A DNA stretch of 64,000 nucleotides from positions 1-64,000 of the forward strand of contig JADKFE010000015.1 of assembly GCA_016717595.1 (NCBI GenBank), given 5' to 3'. This document shows, in pieces, positions 26,674-35,055 of the stretch. The notes beneath the pieces are model-generated. The model was not told where the DNA came from, searched no databases, and saw only the letters and a list, made by a program, of their open reading frames with translations. The translations under genes and the position numbers were made by a program. The stretch comes from Deltaproteobacteria bacterium (lineage in GTDB: Bacteria > Myxococcota_A > UBA796 > CAJQPC01). Numbering within the stretch: position 1 is the first letter of the stretch; each line of letters begins with the position of its first letter.

Positions 26674-27570
26674 TTATGGGGCACCTCCAGGGCCAGAATC
26701 ACGCCCCCTCTTTGGGGCACGATGCCGATCATACGCCTGGATGATCTTGCTGACCAGCCCGTGGCGCACGACGTCGAGGTGAGAGAAGTGCGCGAACTCG
26801 ATGCCCGGCACGTCCCGCAAGACCTCGATGGCCTCCACCAGCCCCGAGCGTGTGTGCCCGGGGAGGTCGATCTGGGTGATGTCGCCGGTCACGACAGCCT
26901 TTGAGCCAAAGCCCAGGCGCGTGAGGAACATCTTCATCTGCTCGGACGTGGTGTTCTGGGCCTCGTCCAAGATGATGAACGACTCCGAGAGCGTACGGCC
27001 GCGCATAAACGCCAGCGGCGCGACCTCGATCACGCCCTGCTCGATAAAACGCTGGACCTTGTCGGTCTCGATCATGTCGTGGAGGGCGTCGTAGAGCGGG
27101 CGCAGGTAGGGGTTGACCTTCTCGGCCAGATCGCCGGGCAAAAACCCGAGCTTCTCGCCGGCCTCTACCGCCGGGCGGCAGAGCACGATGCGGTTGACCT
27201 CACCCCGCTTGAGCGCGCCCACGGCCATGGCCATGGCGAGGTACGTCTTGCCGGTGCCCGCGGGGCCAACACCAAAGACGATGTCGTTCGCCCGGATGGC
27301 GTTGACGTAGCTGCGCTGGCGCGGCGTGCGCGGGAAGATCGCCTTCTTCTTGACGCCGATGAGCAAGGTCTCGGAGAAGATCTGCTGAATCGGGGCGTCT
27401 TGGGACTCCCGCATCATGCGGCAGGCGTGATCGACCGCTGAAGGGTGCAGCGCGAAGCCCGTGCCGACGAGCTCATAGAGCTGGCGCAGCAGCGACTCGG
27501 TGCGGATCACGTCCTGCTCACCGCCGACGATCCGCAAGGCGTCGCCGCGGTGGGTGACCTTCACGTTCAT
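26674..27570 (-). CDS. phoH: PhoH-like ATPase
   Basis: A cytosolic P-loop ATPase of about 298 residues as listed. It has Walker A GPAGTGKT, FILDEAQNT-type Walker B (IILDEAQNT) and the PhoH segment CRPAVEAGEKLGFLPGDL. From ATG 27570 the protein lacks the usual N-terminal ~40 residues. The same frame stays open upstream to a TGA at 27729-27727 and encodes a fitting PhoH N-terminus (EASVTFPDTERLRELSGEL, then GRNIKLISRE), but contains no ATG, GTG or TTG. Either a rare codon such as ATT near 27684 starts translation or a base is missing. First gene of the phoH-HD-ybeY group. Confidence 0.92.
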   Translation of the reverse strand: MNVKVTHRGDALRIVGGEQDVIRTESLLRQLYELVGTGFALHPSAVDHACRMMRESQDAPIQQIFSETLLIGVKKKAIFPRTPRQRSYVNAIRANDIVFGVGPAGTGKTYLAMAMAVGALKRGEVNRIVLCRPAVEAGEKLGFLPGDLAEKVNPYLRPLYDALHDMIETDKVQRFIEQGVIEVAPLAFMRGRTLSESFIILDEAQNTTSEQMKMFLTRLGFGSKAVVTGDITQIDLPGHTRSGLVEAIEVLRDVPGIEFAHFSHLDVVRHGLVSKIIQAYDRHRAPKRGRDSGPGGAP

Positions 27571-27729
27571 CTCGCGAGAGATGAGCTTGATGTTGCGCCC
27601 CAGCTCACCAGAGAGCTCACGAAGCCGCTCGGTGTCGGGGAAGGTGACGGAGGCTTCATGCTCGGTCTGGGGATCTTCGGCTGAAATGAGGACACCCCAA
27701 CGCAGGATGCGGGTGGAAGGAACCCCTCA

Positions 27730-27756
27730 GTTATACTCCCTTGCCCGACGGCGCCA
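27730..27756 (-). promoter_or_regulatory. Predicted sigma-70-like promoter for phoH operon
   Basis: On the minus strand TTGGCG (27756-27751), a 16-base spacer and TATAAC (27735-27730) match the -35 and -10 consensus at 4/6 and 5/6. Transcription would start near 27723, just before the in-frame TGA that closes the phoH reading frame. The same AT patch read on the plus strand gives TATACT (27732-27737), a possible -10 for the alanine dehydrogenase gene, but without a good -35. Confidence 0.4.
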
Positions 27757-27832
27757 AGCGCGGCATAGCCCACACACGGCGCGACGGTCGAACACTGTCC
27801 ACGAACGCTGCCCCGACGACTGGCCCCGGAGC

Positions 27833-28918
27833 GTGCCCTTGATCATCGGCGTCCCTGCGGAGATCACCGCCTATGAGGGCCGCGTCGCCCTCACCCCTGC
27901 AGGCGCGAGGGCGCTCACCCGCGCCGGGCACAGCGTGCTCGTTCAGCAAGGCGCCGGGGACGCCAGCGGCCTCACCGATGACGACTATGTGCGCGCCGGG
28001 GCTGAGCTTGTGCCCACCCCTGAAGAGGTCTGGGGCCGCGCGGCCCTGATCTGGAAGGTGCAGGCGCCGCTGGAGGCCGAGTGGCCGTTGTTGCGCGCCG
28101 AGCACACCCTCGTGGCGTATCTGCACCTCGCCGCCAACCCCAAGCTCGGCGTGGCCCTCGCCCAGGCCAAGCTCACGGCCTTGGCCTTGGAGCTGGTCTC
28201 TGATGGCCACGGCGGCCTGCCGCTGCTCACGCCGATGTCGGAGATCGCCGGTCGCCTCGCGATCGGGGCCGGGGCGACCTGTCTGAGCCGCCTGCACGGC
28301 GGTCGTGGCCTGCTCTTGGGCGGCGCGACGGGGGTGGAGCCCGCCCGGGTGCTCATCTTGGGCGGCGGCGTCGTGGGCGAGAACGCCGCCTTGGCCGCGC
28401 TGGGCTTGGGCGCCGACGTCGTCGTGATGGACATCGCCCTGCCCCGGCTGCGCGCCTTAGACGCCCGGCTTGGGGGCCGGGCGAAGACGCTCTTCGCCTC
28501 GCCAGGAAACCTGGAGCGCGCTTTGGGGGAGGCCGACCTGGTGATCGGCGCGGCGAATGTGCCCGGCGCCCGCACCCCGCGGCTGATTCGCCGGGACGCG
28601 CTCTCGTTGATGAAGCCCGGCGCCGGGATCGTAGACGTCGCCGTCGATTCTGGCGGCGTCGCCGAGACCACCCGCCCCACCACCCACGCCGAGCCCTGCT
28701 ACGTCGTCGATGACGTGGTGCACTTCGCCGTGCCCAACCTGCCCGGCGCGGTCCCGCGCACCGCGACCTTCGCCTTGCAGAACGTCACCCTGCCCTACGC
28801 CCAGACCCTCGCCGATCGTGGCGTCTGGGCGGCGTTCTCCCACGACCCGGGCCTGCACCAAGCCCTGGCCGTCTCTGAAGGACAGGTTCACCTCCCCGGC
28901 GCCAAGTCTCGCGGGTAA
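27833..28918 (+). CDS. ald: Alanine dehydrogenase
   Basis: Catalyses NAD-dependent interconversion of L-alanine and pyruvate plus ammonia. The protein has about 361 residues from GTG 27833 (IIGVPAEITAYEGRVALTP), with Lys in IWKVQAP, the catalytic His in AYLHLAANP, the nucleotide-binding LILGGGVVGENAA and the C-terminal ETTRPTTHAEPCY of the Ald family. In-frame codons run upstream to 27500 but have no homology and overlap phoH. GGAG lies just before the GTG with a short spacer. Confidence 0.92.
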   Translation: MPLIIGVPAEITAYEGRVALTPAGARALTRAGHSVLVQQGAGDASGLTDDDYVRAGAELVPTPEEVWGRAALIWKVQAPLEAEWPLLRAEHTLVAYLHLAANPKLGVALAQAKLTALALELVSDGHGGLPLLTPMSEIAGRLAIGAGATCLSRLHGGRGLLLGGATGVEPARVLILGGGVVGENAALAALGLGADVVVMDIALPRLRALDARLGGRAKTLFASPGNLERALGEADLVIGAANVPGARTPRLIRRDALSLMKPGAGIVDVAVDSGGVAETTRPTTHAEPCYVVDDVVHFAVPNLPGAVPRTATFALQNVTLPYAQTLADRGVWAAFSHDPGLHQALAVSEGQVHLPGAKSRG

Positions 28919-29003
28919 CTCCAGAATCTCCCGCACCAAAATGATGCTCCGGGCTGATTCCTCTTGATCTATGGTGGGTTCACCACACACCCCCGGAGAC
29001 AAG

Positions 29004-29801
29004 ATGTCGAAGCCGCCCACCGATCTGCGCCGCCGTGATCTGCTCGCCCAGTCCTTCGCCCTGGCCATGATCGTGGCCTGCGCCGGGCCCGAGAAGGAGC
29101 CGCCGAGCCCCGTTGACGACACCGGGGAGCCCAGCGGCGACGACAGCGGCGGCGACGACACCAGCGGCGACGACACCAGCGGCGAGACGGAGACCGGCGA
29201 CGAGACCGGCGACAGCGCCACGGAGACCGGCGGCGAGACCGGCGGCGAGACCGGCGGCGAGACGGCCGAGCCCGAGGCCACCTGCGAAGGCGCCTCGGAG
29301 CCCCTGCCCTCGACCTGCGAGTCCACGAGCGGCGACGGCGAGGGCCCTTACTACCGCACCGACTACCCCGAGCGGGTGAACCTCAACGTCTTGGAGGAGG
29401 CCGGGGACGAGCTGCTCGTAGACGGTCGCCTGCTCGATGAGCGCTGCAAACCCGTGGTCGGCGCCACCGTGGACCTCTGGCACGCCACGCCCAAAGGCAT
29501 CTACGACATGAGCGGCGACTACCACTGCTCGGGCCGGGCGATCACGGACAGCCAAGGCGGCTTCTGCTTCCGCACCTTACGCCCGCCGCCCTACTCAAAC
29601 GGCATGGGCGGCTTCTTGGCGGCGCACCTTCACTGGAACGTGCTCATCAGCGGCGAAAAACGCCTCACCACCCAGACCTACTTCGCGGACGACCCCGAGC
29701 TTGACGCCACGACCAAGCCCGCCGACCTCGTGGCGACGGTCGAGCCGATCTCCGAGGGCTTAGGCCGCGTGCGCATTGAGTTTGTGCTGCGGCCTCGCTG
29801 A
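29004..29801 (+). CDS. Tat-exported lipoprotein, intradiol ring-cleavage dioxygenase-like
   Basis: A 265-residue protein from ATG 29004, preceded by GGAG at good spacing. The N-terminus has a twin-arginine run (RRRD, 9-12), a hydrophobic stretch and a lipobox ending in Cys26 (MIVACAG). An Asp/Gly/Thr-rich linker (about 33-90) leads to a dioxygenase domain. All four non-haem Fe(III) ligands of the intradiol family are in place: Tyr167 (KGIYD), Tyr197 (PPPYS), His208 and His210 (AHLHWN). The fold cores VVGATVDLWHA and DSQGGFCFRTL are typical. Family enzymes cleave catechols or hydroxyquinols; the substrate of this surface form is unknown. Confidence 0.85.
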   Translation: MSKPPTDLRRRDLLAQSFALAMIVACAGPEKEPPSPVDDTGEPSGDDSGGDDTSGDDTSGETETGDETGDSATETGGETGGETGGETAEPEATCEGASEPLPSTCESTSGDGEGPYYRTDYPERVNLNVLEEAGDELLVDGRLLDERCKPVVGATVDLWHATPKGIYDMSGDYHCSGRAITDSQGGFCFRTLRPPPYSNGMGGFLAAHLHWNVLISGEKRLTTQTYFADDPELDATTKPADLVATVEPISEGLGRVRIEFVLRPR

Positions 29802-29816
29802 GATTACCCCTGGGTG

Positions 29817-30347
29817 ATGGCCGATCCCCTGCCCCGCCTCCGCGCCGCCGTGAGCGCCCAAGCCGCCGCCGCGGCGTCGTTGCCTTGGGCGGCCACGCGG
29901 CGCTGGCGACCCGAGACCCACCTCGCCGTCAACGATGGCCAGCCCGTCGTTGATCTGCACGATCTCAGCGTGGCCTTGGGCGTTGAGGTGGTTGAGCGGC
30001 TGATCACCGCCAGCGCGGCGGAGGGGTTTGGCTCGATGCTGCTCATCACCGGGCGAGGCAAACACAACGCCGATCAGCGCTCGCCGCTGCGGGAGGCGGT
30101 GATCGCCGCCGTAGACGAGCTGCGCAAAGAGCGCCCCGGGCTCACCCTTCGCGCCGCCGGGCCAGGGCGCATCGTCCTCGTCTGGGACAGCGCGCGCGCC
30201 GCGGACATGGCCGTCGGGCGCCTGGGCTGGGCGTTCTGGGCCGGTGTGCTGGCGTTTGTGCTCTTGGCCACCGTCGTCGCGCCGCCGCTCGGCCTGGTGC
30301 TGTTCTTGATCTGCGCCGCGGTGTTCTTCGCCCAGCGGAGCCGCTGA
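29817..30347 (+). CDS. Smr-domain protein with C-terminal membrane anchor
   Basis: A 176-residue protein from ATG 29817 (GTG 29814 is the alternative). Residues about 45-105 form an Smr domain: VDLHDLSVALG corresponds to the DLHG motif and LLITGRGKHN to the GxG(K/R)x(H/S) loop, then SPLREAV. Smr domains are structure-specific nucleases or RNA-binding modules related to MutS2. Residues about 138-172 contain two hydrophobic segments split by a PP turn, ending AQRSR, so the protein is predicted to be tethered to the membrane by its C-terminus. That arrangement is unusual for the family. Confidence 0.7.
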   Translation: MADPLPRLRAAVSAQAAAAASLPWAATRRWRPETHLAVNDGQPVVDLHDLSVALGVEVVERLITASAAEGFGSMLLITGRGKHNADQRSPLREAVIAAVDELRKERPGLTLRAAGPGRIVLVWDSARAADMAVGRLGWAFWAGVLAFVLLATVVAPPLGLVLFLICAAVFFAQRSR

Positions 30348-30362
30348 GCGGAGCCGCTGAGC
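30334..30362. repeat. 13-bp tandem duplication over the Smr stop codon; possible bidirectional terminator
   Basis: The 13-base unit AGCGGAGCCGCTG occurs twice in a row (30334-30346, 30347-30359), and a third partial copy follows. Each unit is itself an inverted repeat (AGCGG / CCGCT). It lies between two convergent genes, the Smr gene (stop at 30347) and the glyoxalase gene (ends 30376), where a two-way terminator would be expected. No U-tract is seen. Confidence 0.45.
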
Positions 30363-30375
30363 GGCGCGCTCCGCC

Positions 30376-30801
30376 TTACCACTCACCCTGGTTTGGCATC
30401 GAGGCCCAAGGCTCGGCGGGCGCCAAGGCCGGGCCACGCTGGAGCAGCTCGACGCTGACCTGATCCGGCGAGCGCACAAAGGCCATTCGACCGTCCCGGG
30501 GCGGGCGCAGGATCGCCACCCCGCCGTCGCGCAGCCGGGCGCAGGCGGCGTAGATGTCGTCCACCTCAAAGGCGAGGTGCCCGAAGTTGCGCCCGCCGCC
30601 GTAGGGCTCGGCCTGATCCCAGTTGTAGGTCAGCTCGATCTCCGCGGCGTCGCCAGGGGCGCCGGTGCTCAAGAACACCAAAGAGAAGCGGCCGTTGGGG
30701 TAGTCGTTGCGCCGGGACAGGGTGAGCCCGAGCTTGTTGACGAAGAAGTCGAGCGCCGCGTCGAGGTCGTAGACGCGGATCATCGTGTGCAAAAACCGCA
30801 T
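30376..30801 (-). CDS. gloA: Lactoylglutathione lyase (glyoxalase I) family protein
   Basis: A 141-residue VOC-fold metalloenzyme. Glyoxalase I turns the hemithioacetal of methylglyoxal and glutathione into S-lactoylglutathione. The four metal ligands are visible: His in RFLHTMIRV, Glu in AAEIELTYN, His in RNFGHLAFEV and Glu in VSVELLQ. The start MRFLHTMIRVYDL and the segment NKLGLTLSRRNDYPNGRF are typical of bacterial GloA. The final 15 residues are a Pro-rich extension. It ends 6 bases before the HEAT gene's stop region, on the same strand. Confidence 0.9.
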   Translation of the reverse strand: MRFLHTMIRVYDLDAALDFFVNKLGLTLSRRNDYPNGRFSLVFLSTGAPGDAAEIELTYNWDQAEPYGGGRNFGHLAFEVDDIYAACARLRDGGVAILRPPRDGRMAFVRSPDQVSVELLQRGPALAPAEPWASMPNQGEW

Positions 30802-30807
30802 CGCCGC

Positions 30808-31509
30808 CTAACCCCGCCGGGCGTTGATGAACTGGATGGCCTGCTTGGCGGCCTCACGCACCGAGGCCTCAGGGTCTTTCTGCATCTTCTCCAACAGCGT
30901 GAGCTGGGAGAAGCCGGCCAAGCTGCCGATGGCCAAGGCCGACTCGGCGCGTACGCCGGGGTCGCTGTGGTCGCTCACCCGGCGGGCGTTGGAGAAGAAG
31001 CTCTTGAAGTCGGTGACTCGGGCGATGCGCAGGGCGTCGATCACCTCGACGGGGTTCGCCGAGAGCACCATCCGCCGCACGCGCTCGCGGCCATCGGCGG
31101 AGAGCGGCACCGCGGCGAAGCGGCGCATGGCGCGGTCACGCTCGCCCCGATCCAGGGCCACCCAGGGGTCTACGAAGTCTTGTTCGGCCTCGGCGCCTTC
31201 AGCGGCGCCCTCAGCCTGGGCCGGGGCGTCGGAGGGCACCACGGCGGTGGACGTCGTGGCGGCCACGCCGGCCACCCCCGCCACGCCGCTGACGCTGGCC
31301 TCGGTGGCCGGGACACGCACCACAAACTCGGCGTCGGGCACCGACCGAGCCAAGGCCACCGCGGCGCTGATCACGCGGCTGAGCTCACCATCGACGGTGA
31401 GGCGGGCGATCACGCCGCCGGGCTCGTTGACCGACGCGGTGCTCGCGGGGAGGCGCGCGCGCTCGGCGTCGGTGAGGGGGGCGTCGCGGCGCAAGAGCAG
31501 GACGGGCAT
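30808..31509 (-). CDS. HEAT-repeat-containing hypothetical protein
   Basis: 233 residues, no signal peptide. The C-terminal ~100 residues form HEAT-type helical pairs (SDPGVRAESALAIGSLAG, DPEASVREAAKQAIQFI), a protein-interaction scaffold. The N-terminal ~90 residues have alternating strands and helices (PGGVIARLTVDGELSRVIS), and an Ala/Gly/Glu-rich linker joins the two parts. No enzyme motif is present. Position between glyoxalase and a redoxin lipoprotein gives no strong functional hint. Confidence 0.7.
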   Translation of the reverse strand: MPVLLLRRDAPLTDAERARLPASTASVNEPGGVIARLTVDGELSRVISAAVALARSVPDAEFVVRVPATEASVSGVAGVAGVAATTSTAVVPSDAPAQAEGAAEGAEAEQDFVDPWVALDRGERDRAMRRFAAVPLSADGRERVRRMVLSANPVEVIDALRIARVTDFKSFFSNARRVSDHSDPGVRAESALAIGSLAGFSQLTLLEKMQKDPEASVREAAKQAIQFINARRG

Positions 31510-31566
31510 CGGAGTCTCCAGGTCAGTTGGCCCGCCTATCGTACACCCGCGCGCCGCGTGCAGGGC

Positions 31567-32205
31567 TCAGGCCCCGTACTTCACCGTGCAGCCCCAGGCC
31601 TTCGTGCGCGGCGTCGTGGGCGGCGTGCCCTCTTTGGCCGCGCGCAGGGCGTCCCCGAGGTAGTCCACCCGCGCCTCACCGCCGCTGAGCTGGCCCAGCG
31701 GCGCGTTGTCCGGGGCGCCGACGTAGATCAGCACCCCTTGGGCGTCGATCACGAACAGGTGCGGCGTGGTGGAGGCGCCATAGGCCCGGCCCACGGCGCC
31801 GGTTGGGTCCATCCACACCGGCCCGGGGAGGTCGTAGCGGCTGGCCGCGGCGGCGTTCTGGCCGGGATCGCTGCCCGTGGCCCCGGTGGTGTTGGAGTTG
31901 ATGGGGATCCACCGCACCCCCTCCGCCGCGAGGCTCGCCGGGCGCGTCTCTAAGGCGCCTTTGCCGTGGGCCTCTTGGATGAACGGGCAGTCGGGGTTGA
32001 ACCACTCCAGCACCACCACCTGACCCCGGGCCTCTGAGAGCTTGTGAACCTGCCCGTCGGTAGCCCCTAAGCTGAAGTCTGGCGCCAAGGCCCCTACGGT
32101 GGCCACGGCGCCGGGCTGAATCACCACGCCCGGGTCGGGCAGCGTGACGGAGGGGGTGCAGGCGGTGAAGAAGGCGAGGCTGAGCAGGACGGTGACGAGG
32201 CGCAT
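31567..32205 (-). CDS. Thioredoxin-fold (redoxin) lipoprotein
   Basis: 212 residues. The signal MRLVTVLLSLAFFTACTP has a lipobox ending FTAC. The mature domain is an AhpC/TSA-redoxin fold: APDFSLGATDGQVHKLSEA, then EWFNPDCPFIQEAH, where the usual CxxC is reduced to a single Cys in PDCPF, and STTPHLFVID with the cis-Pro. A second conserved Cys is near the C-terminus (WGCTVKYG), as in the peroxiredoxin-like family with NPxCPF motifs. A thiol peroxidase or periplasmic redox role is likely. Confidence 0.82.
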   Translation of the reverse strand: MRLVTVLLSLAFFTACTPSVTLPDPGVVIQPGAVATVGALAPDFSLGATDGQVHKLSEARGQVVVLEWFNPDCPFIQEAHGKGALETRPASLAAEGVRWIPINSNTTGATGSDPGQNAAAASRYDLPGPVWMDPTGAVGRAYGASTTPHLFVIDAQGVLIYVGAPDNAPLGQLSGGEARVDYLGDALRAAKEGTPPTTPRTKAWGCTVKYGA

Positions 32206-32253
32206 GTCTCAGTGGACCCCAATGACGCGGAGGTTGCGGGCATCATGTCGCCC

Positions 32254-33339
32254 TTAGAGCATCGCCGTGAGCCGCGACCGCACATTCGCCACGCCGGCCT
32301 TCGAGAGCGTGTCCGCCAAGGCCGGATCAGGCAAGCCCAGCGCCCGAGCGCGCGCCGGGGAGAGCGGGGCCTCCTTCGGCAAGGCCGCGGCGCGGTGGTC
32401 GTCTAAGGTCTTGGCCTCCTCCAGAAGGGCCTCCCGCACCGGCCCGCCCCCGGCCTTTAGGCACCAGGCCACCACCGCCCACGAGAGCTCGGCGTGCTCC
32501 GCCTCGTCCGCGGCGATCCCCGAGAGCGTCTCGGCGATCACCGGGTCTTCAGCGCCTTGGGCGAGGGCCTGGGCCATGGCCGCGGCGACCCCCTCCCCAA
32601 CGCAGCCGTCGCGTAGAGAGCCCCGGGCGAGGCCGACAAGATCCGGCCGACGCGGCGGCGCGGCGAGGCTGTCTGCGAGCTCGGGCAGGGCCCCAGGATC
32701 CCACGGTAGCCCGCCGTAGCCCTGGGCCAAGGCGAAACATCGCCGGGCGTGGTCAATCTCTTGCAGCGCCGCGCGGTGGGCGCCCTCGACGAGCTCCGAC
32801 GGCGCGCCCAAGGCGATGAGCTGCAAGGAGAGCTTCGAGAACGCCGGGACCGAGGCGTGCTCCGCCCGGGCGGCGAGGTGCCAGACCTCGGCGGCCACCA
32901 CACGCTCCGCGAGAGAGTCTGGGAGCTTGGGCTGAAGCGCCTCGTTGGGCCGCGGCCGCCACCCTCCGCCGAAGCTCAGCCGCGCGAGCCGGGCCCGGCC
33001 CCGCAGGCGCAACAGCCGCCCTTTGGGGCTGGCGGGCGTGCTCATCAGCCCCGCCCAGGCGATGAGCGGCAGGGTGATCACCGCCTGAATCCCGGCCACC
33101 AGGGCCCCCATGAACAAGCCGCCGAAGCCGCCGCTCGAGGACGCCACCGTCGCGATGAAGCTCAACACCAAGGAGCCCAACCCCAGCACGCTCCCGACCT
33201 GAAACCAGGCCGAGCTGCGCGCTGAAGCGGCGTACAACAACATCCCCATGCTCACGAAGAACACGATGAACGCCGCGGGCACCAGGGGTGAGGTGGGCTC
33301 AGGGCTCGGGAGGTCGTCGTCTTCGGGGCTTGGTTCCAT
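32254..33339 (-). CDS. Membrane protein with ferritin-like domain
   Basis: 361 residues. The N-terminus is acidic and Pro-rich, followed by three hydrophobic stretches (about 18-40, 48-70 and 74-98). The cytosolic C-terminal ~200 residues are a ferritin-like four-helix domain with EHASVPAFSKLSL, LQEIDHARRCFALAQ and AADEAEHAELSW, which carry the Glu and His residues expected of a di-iron or scavenging ferritin-like protein. Similar domains occur repeatedly in Myxococcota. The reaction is unknown. Confidence 0.75.
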   Translation of the reverse strand: MEPSPEDDDLPSPEPTSPLVPAAFIVFFVSMGMLLYAASARSSAWFQVGSVLGLGSLVLSFIATVASSSGGFGGLFMGALVAGIQAVITLPLIAWAGLMSTPASPKGRLLRLRGRARLARLSFGGGWRPRPNEALQPKLPDSLAERVVAAEVWHLAARAEHASVPAFSKLSLQLIALGAPSELVEGAHRAALQEIDHARRCFALAQGYGGLPWDPGALPELADSLAAPPRRPDLVGLARGSLRDGCVGEGVAAAMAQALAQGAEDPVIAETLSGIAADEAEHAELSWAVVAWCLKAGGGPVREALLEEAKTLDDHRAAALPKEAPLSPARARALGLPDPALADTLSKAGVANVRSRLTAML

Positions 33340-33348
33340 GGTCGTCCT

Positions 33349-35055
33349 CTACGGGGTTGTGCTCGGCGCCGGGATCTCCCACACCCAGACCTCCTCCACG
33401 AGCTCCCCTGGGCCCAGGAGCGCGTCGAGGCTCTGCTTGTGGGTGTCGAGCTGGGCCATCTCCGCGAGCAGGCGCGGGTGCAGCACCACCCAGCCGAAGC
33501 CCTGATTGTAGAGCTCATCCACGGCGGCGCCTAAGTCGGCGTCGGCGGGAGGCACCCCCGGCGAGCCCGGCGAGACCGGGTCCTTCTTGGAGAGCAACAC
33601 CCAGGTGCGTAAGGCGTGGTTCATCGACGCCGCGCCCATGCTGCCCACCTTGTTGGTCCAGGGCACGGGCCGGTCGTGGAGCGCCTGGTAAAACAAGAAG
33701 CGGTTGGTGCGGTTGCCATAGCCGGAGTCCGCGGGCAGGTCGATCACCGCGCGGCCATCGTCGGGCAAGGCGCTGTAGACCGCGGGGAGCTGGGCGGGGC
33801 TCACGGGCAAGGGCCAGCAGTTGGGCGCGAGCTGGAGGTGCTCATACACCACAAACGGCACGGCGATCACGCCCAGTCGGCCCAGGCCCCGGTCGGCCAC
33901 GGCGGCGAGGATCGCCACGGCCACGCCCACAAACCGCAGGTGATGCACCAGGCCGAGCTTGGTCCAGTCGGCAAAAAACCCGAACGGCAGCTTCATCAGC
34001 TCCCCGTTCTCGCCGCGCACCCAGGCGCCGTCCCACCACAGAAAAAATCCCAGGCAGGCCACCGCCGCGCTCACCGCCACCACAAACAGCGGCCACAGCC
34101 TCGGCGAGCGCACAAACCCCACCACCGCCAAGGCCAGCACCCCCAAACCCAGGTACGGCGTGTGTTTCCAGGGGGAGCTGAGCGGCGTGTCGATGGTCTC
34201 CCGGCTCCAGAAGTCACCGGGCATAAACAACGAGCGCGGGTCTACGGCGTTTGTGCGCATAGAGGGCTCGTTGAACCCGTCCCACAGCGGCCGGTTCACG
34301 AACGGCGCGTCGGTGTTCACGCTCATCTTGAGCATGATCGACTGCGGCAGGGCCAAGGCCGCGCCGATGACCAAGGCCAAGGCCAGCTCCTTGAGCCGCG
34401 TCGCCCACGGCGGGCGCTCGCCCCCTACCCCGCCCATGAGCAAGATCGCCGCGCCCAGGCCCGTGGCGCCGAAGCCGTGGTACGGCGTCGCCAGCCACGC
34501 GAGGCCGATGGCCACCCCGGTGTATTTGGAGCGCCGCGCGGCCAAGGCCCCGGCGAGGGGGATCGGCGCCAGCCAGCAGGCCTCGGACACGCCGTTCCAC
34601 AGCTCGGTCTGCAGAAGCGGCGTCGTCGTGAGCGCCGCGGCCGCCAGCCAGCCGCGCCCACCCAAGGCCCGCCCAAAGAGCCAGGCCGCCCAGCCGCACA
34701 GCGTCAGCTCCAGGGTGAGCAGCACATTCCAGGCCACCGCCGGGCCGCTCAAGGCCTGCAGCGGCGCGGTCAGAAGCGCCCCCAGGGGATCGACGTACCA
34801 CAGCACCCTTCGCTCGGGGAACGCCGCGACCTTCACCTCCCACGGCAGCTCAAACGACGCCAGCCGCTCAATAAACCAGGACATGCCCCAGGCGTGGCTC
34901 CACACGTCCAGGTTGGGGTGCCCGATCAGGGCGTTCGGACCGTAGAGGATGCCCGGCCAGAGCATCAACACCGCCAAGGCGAAGCCGAACAGCGCGCCTC
35001 GCGCCACGCCCAGACGCTCCCAGAGGGCGAGAAGTCGGCTCACGAAGGCGCTCAT
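33349..35055 (-). CDS. Polytopic membrane protein, GT-C-like (third of three)
   Basis: 568 residues with about 11-12 hydrophobic helices. The first loop after helix 1 holds acidic/aromatic residues (GHPNLDVWSHAWGMSWF), as in GT-C glycosyltransferases and YfhO-like proteins, where a loop-1 Asp binds metal or lipid-linked sugar. The C-terminal ~170 residues are outside the membrane (DDGRAVIDLPADSGYGNRTN). No exact family is recognised. Its start overlaps the stop of the preceding gene by 4 bases, so it belongs to a three-gene operon of similar proteins. Confidence 0.7.
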   Translation of the reverse strand: MSAFVSRLLALWERLGVARGALFGFALAVLMLWPGILYGPNALIGHPNLDVWSHAWGMSWFIERLASFELPWEVKVAAFPERRVLWYVDPLGALLTAPLQALSGPAVAWNVLLTLELTLCGWAAWLFGRALGGRGWLAAAALTTTPLLQTELWNGVSEACWLAPIPLAGALAARRSKYTGVAIGLAWLATPYHGFGATGLGAAILLMGGVGGERPPWATRLKELALALVIGAALALPQSIMLKMSVNTDAPFVNRPLWDGFNEPSMRTNAVDPRSLFMPGDFWSRETIDTPLSSPWKHTPYLGLGVLALAVVGFVRSPRLWPLFVVAVSAAVACLGFFLWWDGAWVRGENGELMKLPFGFFADWTKLGLVHHLRFVGVAVAILAAVADRGLGRLGVIAVPFVVYEHLQLAPNCWPLPVSPAQLPAVYSALPDDGRAVIDLPADSGYGNRTNRFLFYQALHDRPVPWTNKVGSMGAASMNHALRTWVLLSKKDPVSPGSPGVPPADADLGAAVDELYNQGFGWVVLHPRLLAEMAQLDTHKQSLDALLGPGELVEEVWVWEIPAPSTTP

